This document shows positions 34,839-43,716 of a stretch of DNA of 64,000 nucleotides, piece after piece; the first letter of the stretch is position 1; every line of letters starts with the position of its first letter. The stretch is from Anaerostipes hadrus ATCC 29173 = JCM 17467. GTDB taxonomy: Bacteria; Bacillota; Clostridia; Lachnospirales; Lachnospiraceae. The notes beneath the pieces are model-generated. The model was not told the origin of the DNA and did not search any database. It saw only the letters and a list, made by a program, of their open reading frames with translations. Where the stretch lies: assembly GCF_030296915.1 (NCBI RefSeq), contig NZ_AP028031.1, positions 449,001 through 513,000 on the forward strand. Direction: 5' to 3'. The position numbers and the translations under genes are program-made.

Positions 34839-34895
34839 GAAAGATAGCATGTGAGCAACACGAATTCCATTGTTGCTCACATGCTATCTTTCTTT
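34839..34895. terminator. Bidirectional terminator with 22-bp perfect stem
   Basis: 34839-34860 and 34871-34892 are perfect 22-base reverse complements (GAAAGATAGCATGTGAGCAA...) with a 10-base loop, followed by TTTTATTT. It lies between convergent genes. Confidence 0.9.
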
Positions 34896-34924
34896 TATTT
34901 CTCCCCCATACAGGCAAGTCTACT

Positions 34925-35242
34925 CTACAAATTCCACAATTCAATCGTTTTCAGCAGTTTTTCTTTCGTATCCACATCAAGTTGCATGATCGCATTATAA
35001 AGTTTACGATCAAGCGCAGTTTCTGAATATTCCGGATCCAGAGTACCAACGAGAGAATCCAGAGAGCAGCCACAAAGCTTCGCATAATATGTTAAAATAC
35101 GCAGAGACATAGCAGTACGGTTATTTTCTACATTGCTGATATAACCAGGCGTTACACCAAGAGCCTCAGCAACTTGATTTTGTGTTAAACCCATTTTTTG
35201 ACGGATATGTTTGATATGAGTACCATAATTTTCAGAGTTCAT
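34925..35242 (-). CDS. XRE-family transcriptional regulator
   Basis: 105 residues: an HTH_3 domain (HIKHIRQKMGLTQNQVAEALGVTPGYISNVENNRTAMSL) followed by a short helical tail. Such regulators bind palindromes near their own promoter. Its upstream region faces the 713-base gene-free stretch. No toxin or prophage partner is visible. Confidence 0.85.
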   Translation of the reverse strand: MNSENYGTHIKHIRQKMGLTQNQVAEALGVTPGYISNVENNRTAMSLRILTYYAKLCGCSLDSLVGTLDPEYSETALDRKLYNAIMQLDVDTKEKLLKTIELWNL

Positions 35243-35413
35243 ATGATAGAGTCCTTTCTATATTATTCATAACAAAATTATATAATAAATGATGATGAAA
35301 ATGTAGCTACTAATAGAATAGAATCTGTGGAATGGATATAAATGGAATAATAAGGAATAATAAGGCTGAAAGCTGCTTTACATCAACACCTAGGAATGAA
35401 GCAAGAAAGCAAT

Positions 35414-35428
35414 TGAGAATCATTATCA
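35414..35428. promoter_or_regulatory. Fur-box-like 7-1-7 site
   Basis: TGAGAATCATTATCA matches the B. subtilis-type Fur box TGATAATnATTATCA with one mismatch. It is not near a recognised gene start; the nearest features are the XRE gene (172 bases upstream, divergent) and the orphan terminator at 35612. PerR boxes look similar. Confidence 0.5.
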
Positions 35429-35611
35429 ATTACTGACCATATGTTGCAGTGATGCAACAAGATGGACGAAATGAATATGATGTATCGGAAAGATATTGTC
35501 ATTTTTAAAGAGAAATAGTAAAACATCTTTTGGTTGAACATAAGAATACAATATGGTAAAAATAAAACAGAACATGAACCTTCGGTGAGTGTAAAATAAT
35601 AGCTAACAAAA

Positions 35612-35656
35612 AGAAAAAGAATCTAAGAGTGCGATCTTGGGTTCTTTTTCTTTTTT
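35612..35656 (+). terminator. Orphan terminator
   Basis: AGAAAAAGAATCTAAGA (35612-35628) pairs with TCTTGGGTTCTTTTTCT (35635-35651) using two G-T wobbles, followed by TTTTT. No gene on the plus strand ends before it. Confidence 0.8.
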
Positions 35657-35796
35657 ATCTACAATGGAAAAATAACAGATAAAAATTCAGATTTTTTGTC
35701 TGTATCAAAAAAATAAAATGAGAAAAACTCTTATTAACAATAATTTTGTTGCATCAATGCAACTTCAGAAAAATTAAAAAAAGAACGTAAATATCA

Positions 35797-35837
35797 AGAA
35801 AGTGAAAATTTTGTGAATTTTTCACTTTCTTTTTTTG
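35797..35837 (+). terminator. Second orphan terminator before the subtilase promoter
   Basis: AGAAAGTGAAAATT (35797-35810) pairs with AATTTTTCACTTTCT (35816-35830), followed by TTTTTTT. It insulates the haem operon from upstream transcription. Confidence 0.8.
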
Positions 35838-35861
35838 TTCTCTTTGAAAAATTTGTTGTGA

Positions 35862-35905
35862 TTGACATGAAAATAATAGTTATGGTAAATATTAGTCAAA
35901 ACTAA
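35862..35905 (+). promoter_or_regulatory. Promoter region and DtxR-like operator of haem operon 1
   Basis: TTGACA at 35862-35867 is a consensus -35; an AT-rich TAAATA at 35886-35891 is a weak -10 candidate. TTAGTCAAAACTAA (35892-35905) is a TTAG-N6-CTAA palindrome immediately downstream, placed to block initiation. Confidence 0.7.
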
Positions 35906-35955
35906 CTTTAAAAATATTATAAATTGATTACAACAAGGGAGGAAAAGAGAAACTT

Positions 35956-38226
35956 ATGAAAAATCGTTTTTTAGCATTATTAATCTGCGCGATTTTGGTA
36001 TTTTCAATTATTCCATTTGGAAAAAACATAAAAGCATCACAGACAAATAATAATGCAAAACAAGTAAATACGCCAGAACAGATGGCTGCAGTTATGAGAG
36101 AAAAAGCAAATAATAATACAGCCAGAATGAAAGGAAAAATAACTCAATCTCAGGTCAATGAAACGATTAAACAAAAATTGATCGTAAAAACAAGAGATGA
36201 GATTGAAAATACTTATGGTGCTAACAGTGTGTACTACTACACAGTGGGAAATTACCAGATTTTGTTTTATGACTCTGCAGAAGAGGCAAAGAATGCATGT
36301 GAGAAGTTAAAAAAGGATCTTCCAGGAACAACAATATTTCAAGATATACCAATCACACTAAAAGAAGCAGCAAAAGATAATGGATCAGATGAAGTGGCGG
36401 CATACGATGGAATTAAAAAAATGGGAATGGATCAACTTAAGGAAGAAAAAGACAGTTGGAAAAATAAAAGTGCCAAAGTTGCCGTGATCGACAGTGGAAT
36501 TAATGTGGATCATCAATGGTTTAAGAACAGGCTAGATCGAGAAAACAGTATAAATCTTGCGTTGGATGAAGGAAATGAAGATGATAAAACGAAGCCAGCA
36601 TATAGTGATACAAAACAAGGACATGGAAGTCATGTCGCAGGGATCATTACGCAGGCAACACCAGAAGAAGTACAAGTCATGGCAATTCGAGTATTTAGTG
36701 CTCTTGGTACAGCATCCTATGCAACGATCACAAATGCGGTGGATTATGCAGTAGAACATAAAGCAGATATTATTAATATGAGTCTTGGATTTGAAATAAT
36801 GTCAGGATTTGAAAATGATCAGATAACTCTAATGGATGAAGCGTTTGCAAGGGCATTTAAAGCAAATACAACAGTATGTGCTGCGTCAGGAAATGAATAC
36901 ACAGATACTTCTAAAAGTTATCCAGCGAGCAGTCCATGGACGATCGCAGTTGGATCATTTGAGCCAGATGCAAAAGGTAACCTGATTCGTTCAGATTTTG
37001 CCAATAATGGAGAACTACTTGATTTTGTTGCACCAGGAAGAAATATCTATAGTGCATGGATCAATGGAGAAGAATCAACCAATACGATAAGCGGGACTTC
37101 TATGGCAACACCCCATATGGCAGCGGCAGCAGCTTATGTCAAAATGAAACATCCAGATTATAATCAAAGGGATGTATATGCGGCGTTTAAAGATAATGCA
37201 GTAGATCTTGGGGAATCTGGAAAGGATACAGAGTTTGGATATGGATATGTACATTTGGAAAAATATAACACAAATGAAGCAGCAGAATCTAAAGACGGAA
37301 AAGAATACCAGGCAATCTCAGCCCCGGCACAAATAAATAAAACAATGAATGATTCAGGAAAATCATTTACAATTGACGCAAAAATAACAAGAGGAAACGG
37401 AAATCTCACGTATGAAACAACAAATGAGAAAATTGCTACGGTCAAAGATGGAAAAGTAACGATCGTTGGACGTGGAAAATGTAATATCGTGATCAAAGCA
37501 TCCGAGACAAAAGAGTATAAAGAAACAGAAGAAAAAGTAACGATCAAGATTGATAAAGGTTATCAAAAGATCAAAGTTCCAGTTACCTCATATAAGAAAT
37601 ATGTTTCAGACAAAAACTTTAAGTTAGAAGCATATGTTGAAGCACCAGGAGATGGGAAAGTTGAATTTATTGCAAATGAAAATGATGTTGTAAAGGTAAG
37701 CAAGGATGGAGAAGTGACGATTCTTGGACCTGGAACAGCAAGAGTATACGCAGTGGCAACAGGAACAAACAACTTTAACAGAGATATCAGTGATGCGATT
37801 GTGATCACGGTAGAAGAAGATAAGAAATCAGATCCTGATATAAAAAACAATGTTGAAAATACAACAACAGCAATGCAAAATGCAACAACACCAGACACAA
37901 CAACAGTGATTCAAAATACTTCAACAACGAACACAAAAATAGCCGTGCCAAGAGTCGTTGTAAAAAAACTAAAAGCAGGAAAAAAACAGATCAGATTAAC
38001 ATGGAAAAAACAATCCAAAGTATCAGGATATGAAATACGATATGCAACAAAAGCCAATATGAAAAAGGCGAAACGGATCAAAGTAAATGCCAAAACGGCA
38101 AGTAAAACGATCAAAAAATTAAAATCAAAGAAACGATATTATATTCAGATCAGAGCATATAAAACAAACGATCACAAAAAGATTTATGGAAATTGGAGTA
38201 TAAAGAAAACATTAAAAACCAAATAA
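35956..38226 (+). CDS. Secreted subtilisin-like serine protease (S8) with Ig-like and Fn3-like domains
   Basis: 756 residues. Signal peptide (~1-28), a propeptide (~30-140), then the S8 domain: Asp179 in AVIDSGIN, His223 in GHGSHVAG, oxyanion Asn313 in ASGNEY, Ser382 in GTSMATPH. Two bacterial Ig-like domains follow (~435-620, each ending with GRGKCNIVIKA or GPGTARVYAVA), a Thr/Asn-rich linker, and a Lys-rich Fn3-like C-terminal domain (~655-756) shared with three neighbours. No sortase signal. It is first in an operator-controlled operon with two haem-capture proteins, so breaking down haemoglobin or other haem proteins is a reasonable inference. Confidence 0.88.
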   Translation: MKNRFLALLICAILVFSIIPFGKNIKASQTNNNAKQVNTPEQMAAVMREKANNNTARMKGKITQSQVNETIKQKLIVKTRDEIENTYGANSVYYYTVGNYQILFYDSAEEAKNACEKLKKDLPGTTIFQDIPITLKEAAKDNGSDEVAAYDGIKKMGMDQLKEEKDSWKNKSAKVAVIDSGINVDHQWFKNRLDRENSINLALDEGNEDDKTKPAYSDTKQGHGSHVAGIITQATPEEVQVMAIRVFSALGTASYATITNAVDYAVEHKADIINMSLGFEIMSGFENDQITLMDEAFARAFKANTTVCAASGNEYTDTSKSYPASSPWTIAVGSFEPDAKGNLIRSDFANNGELLDFVAPGRNIYSAWINGEESTNTISGTSMATPHMAAAAAYVKMKHPDYNQRDVYAAFKDNAVDLGESGKDTEFGYGYVHLEKYNTNEAAESKDGKEYQAISAPAQINKTMNDSGKSFTIDAKITRGNGNLTYETTNEKIATVKDGKVTIVGRGKCNIVIKASETKEYKETEEKVTIKIDKGYQKIKVPVTSYKKYVSDKNFKLEAYVEAPGDGKVEFIANENDVVKVSKDGEVTILGPGTARVYAVATGTNNFNRDISDAIVITVEEDKKSDPDIKNNVENTTTAMQNATTPDTTTVIQNTSTTNTKIAVPRVVVKKLKAGKKQIRLTWKKQSKVSGYEIRYATKANMKKAKRIKVNAKTASKTIKKLKSKKRYYIQIRAYKTNDHKKIYGNWSIKKTLKTK

Positions 38227-38241
38227 CAGGAAGGAAAAGAA

Positions 38242-40560
38242 ATGAGAAGAAGGAAGTTATATAGAGGATTGGCAGTTGCATTTTCAGCAATCCTTCTGGC
38301 AACAAGTAATCCAGCAACATTACAAAATGTTGCTGCAAAAGGAATTCATTTACAAAAAAAAGCAAAGGCAAAGATGATCCTGGAAGATCCGACGGAGAAT
38401 GGAGCTTATACATTATCAATGACGATCAACAAAGAAGGAACATCTGAGGAATCAATGCTAAGCGGATTTATTGATCCAAAGATTAAAGTTACTGTTCAGG
38501 ATGGAAAGACATGGGTAAATATCCTTAGTACAACATATGCAGATATGATGTACGATATCACACTTGGAGATTCAGAAGGAAATTATAAAACATCTGAAAA
38601 AACTCCAGTAGGAGAAAAAAATTCTGCGGACACTTATAATATGTATGAGTATAAGATTCAGATCAATAAATTGTCAGACATCACAAAAATCGCAGTATTG
38701 GCAGAACCTATGGGAGGAAGCAGAGACAATATAGGAAATTATGAAAAATATACAAAAGCGGATATAGAAGATATGTCGATCGAGAGAGGATGGACAGGCT
38801 TTGATGCCATCAAAGATCAAGATCAAAAACCAACAGGAAAAGAAGCACTGAATCAGGCGTTGATCGATTATGGACTGGATAAGAATAATGATGGAACTGT
38901 CACAAAAGAAGAAATTCAGCAATACAAAGGTGACAAGATGGAATTACAGAATTGCAATTTAAGTAATGAAGGATTGGAATTGCTCAAGTACCTTCCGGAG
39001 TCTGTGACAACCCTTGATCTTTCTTATAATAACATAACTGAGCTTCCATCAGATCTGTTGATGATGATGCCACAATTAGAAAATTTCTATATGGAAAATA
39101 GTAAACTTACGTCTATCCCAAAAGGATTCTTCAAGAGCAACACAAAACTTAACTGGATCGCATTGGATGGAAACGAGATTACAACATTAGAAGATGGAAC
39201 ATTCAAAGGACTAGATCAGCTGACGATCTTAGGACTCGAAAACAATAAGATTTCAAAAGTTGATAAGAATGCCTTTGAAGGTATGAAAAAAATAGAACAG
39301 CTGAGTTTATATGGAAATAATCTCACAACATTAGAAGATGGAAGTCTCAAACCATTGGCAGGATCATTAAAAATGTTGTTTTTACAGGAAAATAATATGG
39401 AAAGTCTTCCAAAAGCAGTAGAGGATTGTTCCTCATTGACGGAACTGCATGCATGGGATAATGGAATGAAAGATATCAGCAAAGTTGATTTTTCAAAACT
39501 TCCGGAATTGACAGAATTAAACCTTATGCATAATGAGATAACACAGATTCCAGAAAATGTATTTGCAAAAAATACAAAACTTGATGGTTTGGATCTGTTT
39601 GATAATGATTTGACCTCTGTATCACCAGATATTCTTCCAAATGGAGTTAGTCTAAGGAAACTGGACCTTAAATTCAATAACATGCAGATCATAGATAAAA
39701 AGCTGATCAATAAAAGCCAGTCATATAATAAATTTTATCCACAGAAGTCCGCAATGGAATTAAGACTAGAGAAAAGCGGTGATCAAGAGATGAAATGGTC
39801 ACAGCAGTTAAGTGCGTTGGATTTGATGTTCTGGTATGAAGAAACAAATGATGCAAAGAAAAAAGAACTTCAGTCAGTTGATGAATATAAAGAATATCTG
39901 AAAGAACAAGGATATGCGGAAGGCGATTTTACAAAGACATTAAAAGATTTGTCATATCAGTGGGATATCGTAACCAAAATTCAAAAGAAAGACACAAATG
40001 GAAGATTTGTAACGATCGATCAAAGAATCAATGAGGGAAAAGCAGACGAAATGGATGGTTCTTTCAAGTTTACAGAAGATGGAACGTATCGAGTTGTAAA
40101 GGATGTTTATGGTTACATGAGTTCTATGAGAAATTTCTTATTTGAAGCAAAATCAAATGAAGTAACAATTGAAAATAAGAAAGAAGACAAGAAGGAAGAT
40201 AAAACAACAGCAACAACGCCAACTTCGCAAATAACAACAATAAAGAAGAAAGAAATACAAATAGCAAAACCATCAAGGGTTGTAAAGCTTAAAATAAAAA
40301 AATCTTCAAAGAGATCTGTGAAAATAAGCTGGAAAAAGCAGAAAAATGCATCAGGATATGAAGTTTACAGATCAACGAAGAAGAATAAATCGTTTAAGAA
40401 GATCACAACATTGAAAAAAGCTGGAAAAGTAATTTATGTTAATAAAAAACTGAAGAAAGGAAAAACATATTATTACAAAGTACGTGCTTATAAAGTAGTA
40501 TCTGGCAAAAAAGTATACGGAAAATTTTCAACGATCAAAAAAATTAAGATCAAAAAATAA
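38242..40560 (+). CDS. Secreted NEAT-LRR protein (IlsA/Shr-like haem-capture protein)
   Basis: 772 residues. A signal-like N-terminus; one NEAT domain (~50-185; Met72 in EESMLSG and Met157 in AEPMGGS at the positions of the usual haem-binding helix and strand); an EF-hand-like loop DKNNDGTVTKEE (213-224); leucine-rich repeats (~235-500, units like LTELNLMHNEITQIP); a second domain (~510-650); a Thr-rich linker; and the shared Lys-rich Fn3-like domain (~675-772). NEAT plus LRR is the combination found in B. cereus IlsA and streptococcal Shr, which take haem from host proteins. Starts 15 bases after the protease gene; same operon. Confidence 0.88.
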   Translation: MRRRKLYRGLAVAFSAILLATSNPATLQNVAAKGIHLQKKAKAKMILEDPTENGAYTLSMTINKEGTSEESMLSGFIDPKIKVTVQDGKTWVNILSTTYADMMYDITLGDSEGNYKTSEKTPVGEKNSADTYNMYEYKIQINKLSDITKIAVLAEPMGGSRDNIGNYEKYTKADIEDMSIERGWTGFDAIKDQDQKPTGKEALNQALIDYGLDKNNDGTVTKEEIQQYKGDKMELQNCNLSNEGLELLKYLPESVTTLDLSYNNITELPSDLLMMMPQLENFYMENSKLTSIPKGFFKSNTKLNWIALDGNEITTLEDGTFKGLDQLTILGLENNKISKVDKNAFEGMKKIEQLSLYGNNLTTLEDGSLKPLAGSLKMLFLQENNMESLPKAVEDCSSLTELHAWDNGMKDISKVDFSKLPELTELNLMHNEITQIPENVFAKNTKLDGLDLFDNDLTSVSPDILPNGVSLRKLDLKFNNMQIIDKKLINKSQSYNKFYPQKSAMELRLEKSGDQEMKWSQQLSALDLMFWYEETNDAKKKELQSVDEYKEYLKEQGYAEGDFTKTLKDLSYQWDIVTKIQKKDTNGRFVTIDQRINEGKADEMDGSFKFTEDGTYRVVKDVYGYMSSMRNFLFEAKSNEVTIENKKEDKKEDKTTATTPTSQITTIKKKEIQIAKPSRVVKLKIKKSSKRSVKISWKKQKNASGYEVYRSTKKNKSFKKITTLKKAGKVIYVNKKLKKGKTYYYKVRAYKVVSGKKVYGKFSTIKKIKIKK

Positions 40561-40578
40561 TCTACAAAGGAGAAAATG

Positions 40579-43482
40579 ATGAGAAAAAGAGTATTAACAT
40601 ATTCACTGGCAGTAGCACTGGCAGTAGCAATGGCAGTTCCACAGACAGTAATCTTATCAACAGGTATTGTACAGGTAAAAGCGGCAAATACAGAAACTGG
40701 ATTAAAAACAGGAATTGCGATCACAAAAGCAGAATGGGGAAAAAACTGGTCAGGAACAGAAAATTATATTAAATTTACTGAAATGGATAAATATGCATCT
40801 ACTTCTTCAGATTATTGCAGTAAGATCAATAAAGTTGTAGTGAACGACAAGGAATATCCAGTTTATGATGAAGAAGGAAAAGATAATTATTATTCAATGA
40901 CATATTCTGATGGATTTTGTGTATATATGGGATCGATCAAAGATGGCGAAAACACAATTATTGTTTCAGCAAATGGTTACAAAGATAAAAAGATCATTGT
41001 GAATGTCGACAAAACAGCAAAAACAGTAACTTTCGTTTCACAGATAGATTTGAAATCAGGAGATGCAGTGATCGATAAAAATGCGTTAAATAATATGATC
41101 ACAGCAGCAAAAGCATATACGAAAGAATCGGCATCTGATGAAAAATGGAATGCATTCCAGGAAGCGATCAAAACAGCAGAAGATGTATATAATAAAGAAT
41201 CTGCAACTCAGGATCAGATCGATCAGGCAGTTGCTGCATTAAGGGAAGCAATTGATACGTTTAAAAAAGAAGATCCAACATTAAATCCAACAGAAGATGG
41301 TGTATATACAGTTACACTTAAAGCAACAAAACAAGGCAGCAAGGAACCCTCTTCCTTAGGTGGATATTTTGAAGGAAAAGCAAAACTGACAGTAAAAGAT
41401 GGAGAAATGAAATTATCCATGTTAAATATCTCCATGGCGAAATACTTACTTGACTTCACATTAGAGACAGATGGAACGTTTGCCCAAGCAACAAAAGAAG
41501 CGTATGGGGATGCAAATAGTGATGGTTCTTATGATGCATATGAATATACAATGAGCATTAAAGATCTGAGCAAAATACATACAGCGGCAGCTTTAGTATC
41601 CGTTATGGGATCTGAATCTGATAAAGGTAACTATGACAAATATATGAAAGCGGATATCACATTCACATCTTTGGAAAAAGGATGGAAAGGATATGATAAA
41701 AAAGATGCGAACCAGACCCTGGTTGATGCATTGATCGAAGCAGGAGCTGATACGAACAATGATGGAGAAATTACCCAGGAAGAATTAGCAGCATTTAATG
41801 GAGACGAAGGAAGTCTGGATTTATCAAACAAGAATTTGAGTAATATCGATCTGTTAAAAGGTTTATCAGATAAGATTAAAGAATTGGATCTTTCAGGAAA
41901 TAAGATCACAGAAATTCCAGAGGGATTTTTTGATAATATGACAAATCTTGAGTATGTAGATTTGAATTCAAATCATATAAAAGCTCTTCCAGAAAATGCG
42001 TTTAAAAATACAAAAAAATTGAATTGGATCAATATAAGAGCAAATAATCTGACGGAGATTAAGAAAGATACACTGTCAGGATTGGATAAATTAGTATATC
42101 TTGAACTGGATAATAATAGTATCACGTCTGTAGAGGCTGGGGCACTGGATGGAGATACAAGTCTAAAGCAGCTATCCATTTCAGGAAATGAATTAAATGC
42201 ATTACCAGATCATCTCTTAGATGATGCTGGAGATACGATTAATTTTATTGAATTATCCAATAACGAGTTTGTAAAACTTCCAAACTGTATCAATGCAGCA
42301 ACAAAGAAATTGCGAAAGATCAGTGCATTCAATAATGCATTAGAAGACATTTCGAATATTGATTTTACAAAGATGTCAAATCTTGAGGAGGTTAATTTCT
42401 ACAAGAACTATATTGCTCAAGTGCCAGATGGAACATTTGCAAAGAATAAAAAACTATATTCTGTAGATTTCCACGATAATCAGATCTCCAATATTACAGA
42501 GAAGGCATTTCCTGAAACATTTGAAAACGATTATGATGGAGTACTTCACAAGCTTGATCTTACGTTAAATAATATCAAAGTTGTGGATCCGGCAGTGATG
42601 AAAAAATCAGACACAGCGATCAATAAATTTTATCCACAGAAGAACGCGATGAATCTGGAACTAAAGGAAGATAACGGTCAGAAGATTAGTTGGAGCCAGG
42701 ATTTAAGTGTATTAGATCTTGCATTCTGGTTTGATAAGACAGCAAGTGACGAAGCCAGAGAAATAGAAACGGTTGAAGATTATAAAGATATGCTGGAGCA
42801 GAACGGATGGAAAGATAAAAATATCGTAGAAGTTATGGATGAAAAATATGACTGGGATATTATTACAGAAGTTCAGAAAAAGAATGCAGATGGTACATGG
42901 GAGACAGTTAAAGAAGATACAGAAACTGATCAGGCAGAAGAATTAAAAGGGAACTTTAGTGTATCAAATCTGGGAACATACAGAATAAAGAAAGTCTTAA
43001 ATGCGACATTAAATGGAACAAAACAATACCGTTTTACTGTATATTCAAACGAATTAGCAGTATCTAAAAACGATGATAAAAAACCATCAAATACAACAGC
43101 CGAACAGAAACCATCAAGTGCAACAACTGAACAAAAGCCATCGGATACAACAACGACACAAAAATTATCAATGACAACAGTGAAAGATATTCTTAAGAAA
43201 GTGTCAAAGATTAATCTGCAAAATCTGAAAAAACGTAAGGTGCGTATTACATGGAAGAAAGTAAAGAATGCAGATGGATATCAAGTTTATCGAGCAACAA
43301 AGAAAAACGGAAAATATAAGCTTGTTAAGGTAGTAAAAGGTAATAAAAAAGTAAGTTACACAAATACAAAGTTAAAGAAAAATAAAAAATATTACTACAA
43401 AGTTCGTGCTTATCGTACAGTTAAAGGTAAGAAAGTATATGGTGCATTCTCCTCAAAGAAAAGCATATTGATCAAAAAATAA
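40579..43482 (+). CDS. Secreted HID-like/FIVAR/NEAT/LRR protein (Shr-like)
   Basis: About 967 residues from ATG 40579 (AAAGGAG 6 bases upstream; ATG 40576 also open). After a signal peptide (~1-37): a DUF1533-like domain (~43-147) of the kind that binds haemoglobin in Shr, with two Cys; a FIVAR-like three-helix unit (~165-230); a NEAT domain (~235-368, Met at VSVMGSE but Leu instead of Met in the helix); an EF-hand-like loop DTNNDGEITQEE; leucine-rich repeats (~412-690); a domain ending ~850; a Thr/Pro linker; and the Lys-rich Fn3-like end. It is a paralogue of the previous gene with extra N-terminal modules. A strong terminator follows. Confidence 0.87.
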   Translation: MRKRVLTYSLAVALAVAMAVPQTVILSTGIVQVKAANTETGLKTGIAITKAEWGKNWSGTENYIKFTEMDKYASTSSDYCSKINKVVVNDKEYPVYDEEGKDNYYSMTYSDGFCVYMGSIKDGENTIIVSANGYKDKKIIVNVDKTAKTVTFVSQIDLKSGDAVIDKNALNNMITAAKAYTKESASDEKWNAFQEAIKTAEDVYNKESATQDQIDQAVAALREAIDTFKKEDPTLNPTEDGVYTVTLKATKQGSKEPSSLGGYFEGKAKLTVKDGEMKLSMLNISMAKYLLDFTLETDGTFAQATKEAYGDANSDGSYDAYEYTMSIKDLSKIHTAAALVSVMGSESDKGNYDKYMKADITFTSLEKGWKGYDKKDANQTLVDALIEAGADTNNDGEITQEELAAFNGDEGSLDLSNKNLSNIDLLKGLSDKIKELDLSGNKITEIPEGFFDNMTNLEYVDLNSNHIKALPENAFKNTKKLNWINIRANNLTEIKKDTLSGLDKLVYLELDNNSITSVEAGALDGDTSLKQLSISGNELNALPDHLLDDAGDTINFIELSNNEFVKLPNCINAATKKLRKISAFNNALEDISNIDFTKMSNLEEVNFYKNYIAQVPDGTFAKNKKLYSVDFHDNQISNITEKAFPETFENDYDGVLHKLDLTLNNIKVVDPAVMKKSDTAINKFYPQKNAMNLELKEDNGQKISWSQDLSVLDLAFWFDKTASDEAREIETVEDYKDMLEQNGWKDKNIVEVMDEKYDWDIITEVQKKNADGTWETVKEDTETDQAEELKGNFSVSNLGTYRIKKVLNATLNGTKQYRFTVYSNELAVSKNDDKKPSNTTAEQKPSSATTEQKPSDTTTTQKLSMTTVKDILKKVSKINLQNLKKRKVRITWKKVKNADGYQVYRATKKNGKYKLVKVVKGNKKVSYTNTKLKKNKKYYYKVRAYRTVKGKKVYGAFSSKKSILIKK

Positions 43483-43494
43483 ATGAGAAGAATT

Positions 43495-43546
43495 ATCAAT
43501 AAAACACAAGGGGTTGCACGCCTGCAACACCTTGTGTTTTATTGAT
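43495..43546 (+). terminator. Very long terminator hairpin of haem operon 1
   Basis: ATCAATAAAACACAAGG (43495-43511) pairs with CCTTGTGTTTTATTGAT (43530-43546); inside, after one mismatch, GTTGCA pairs with TGCAAC around CGCC. Almost 24 base pairs in total, with the T-run inside the right arm. Confidence 0.9.
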
Positions 43547-43628
43547 AAATGGCAGAAACACGTGTTTTTTTAAAGAAATTTTAAATTTAAAATATCAGAT
43601 ATGAACGATTTTGAAAAACTTGTTTTCG

Positions 43629-43681
43629 TTGACGGAGAATATTGATGCATGATAAAAAAGAAGTGAGTTAATTAAAACTAA
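43629..43681 (+). promoter_or_regulatory. Promoter and degenerate DtxR-like operator of haem operon 2
   Basis: TTGACG (43629-43634), 16 bases, GATAAA (43651-43656) is a fair promoter. TTAATTAAAACTAA (43668-43681) matches TTAG-N6-CTAA at 7 of 8 fixed bases and lies over the likely start site. The next gene starts at 43717 with AGAAGGAGAG. Confidence 0.55.
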
Positions 43682-43716
43682 CCGATAATGCCTATAAATT
43701 AAGAGAAGGAGAGATT

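Larger units (their letters stand above)
35243..35955. other. Gene-free region with Fur-box-like site, palindromes and orphan terminators
   Basis: No supported coding sequence here (best frame 34 codons without ribosome site). It holds a Fur-box-like sequence (35414-35428), two GTTGCA-N4-TGCAAC palindromes (35443-35458, 35748-35763), a terminator with no gene before it (35612-35656), a second terminator (35797-35836), and then the subtilase promoter and operator. A weak promoter TTGTCA-N17-TAAAAC lies at 35496-35524. Together these would fit a small regulatory RNA of about 125 bases ending near 35656; this is inference. Confidence 0.5.

Noticed and set aside
35332..35436. 34-codon open frame in the gene-free region
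   Set aside because: No ribosome site, no recognisable sequence, and it runs through the Fur-box-like site.
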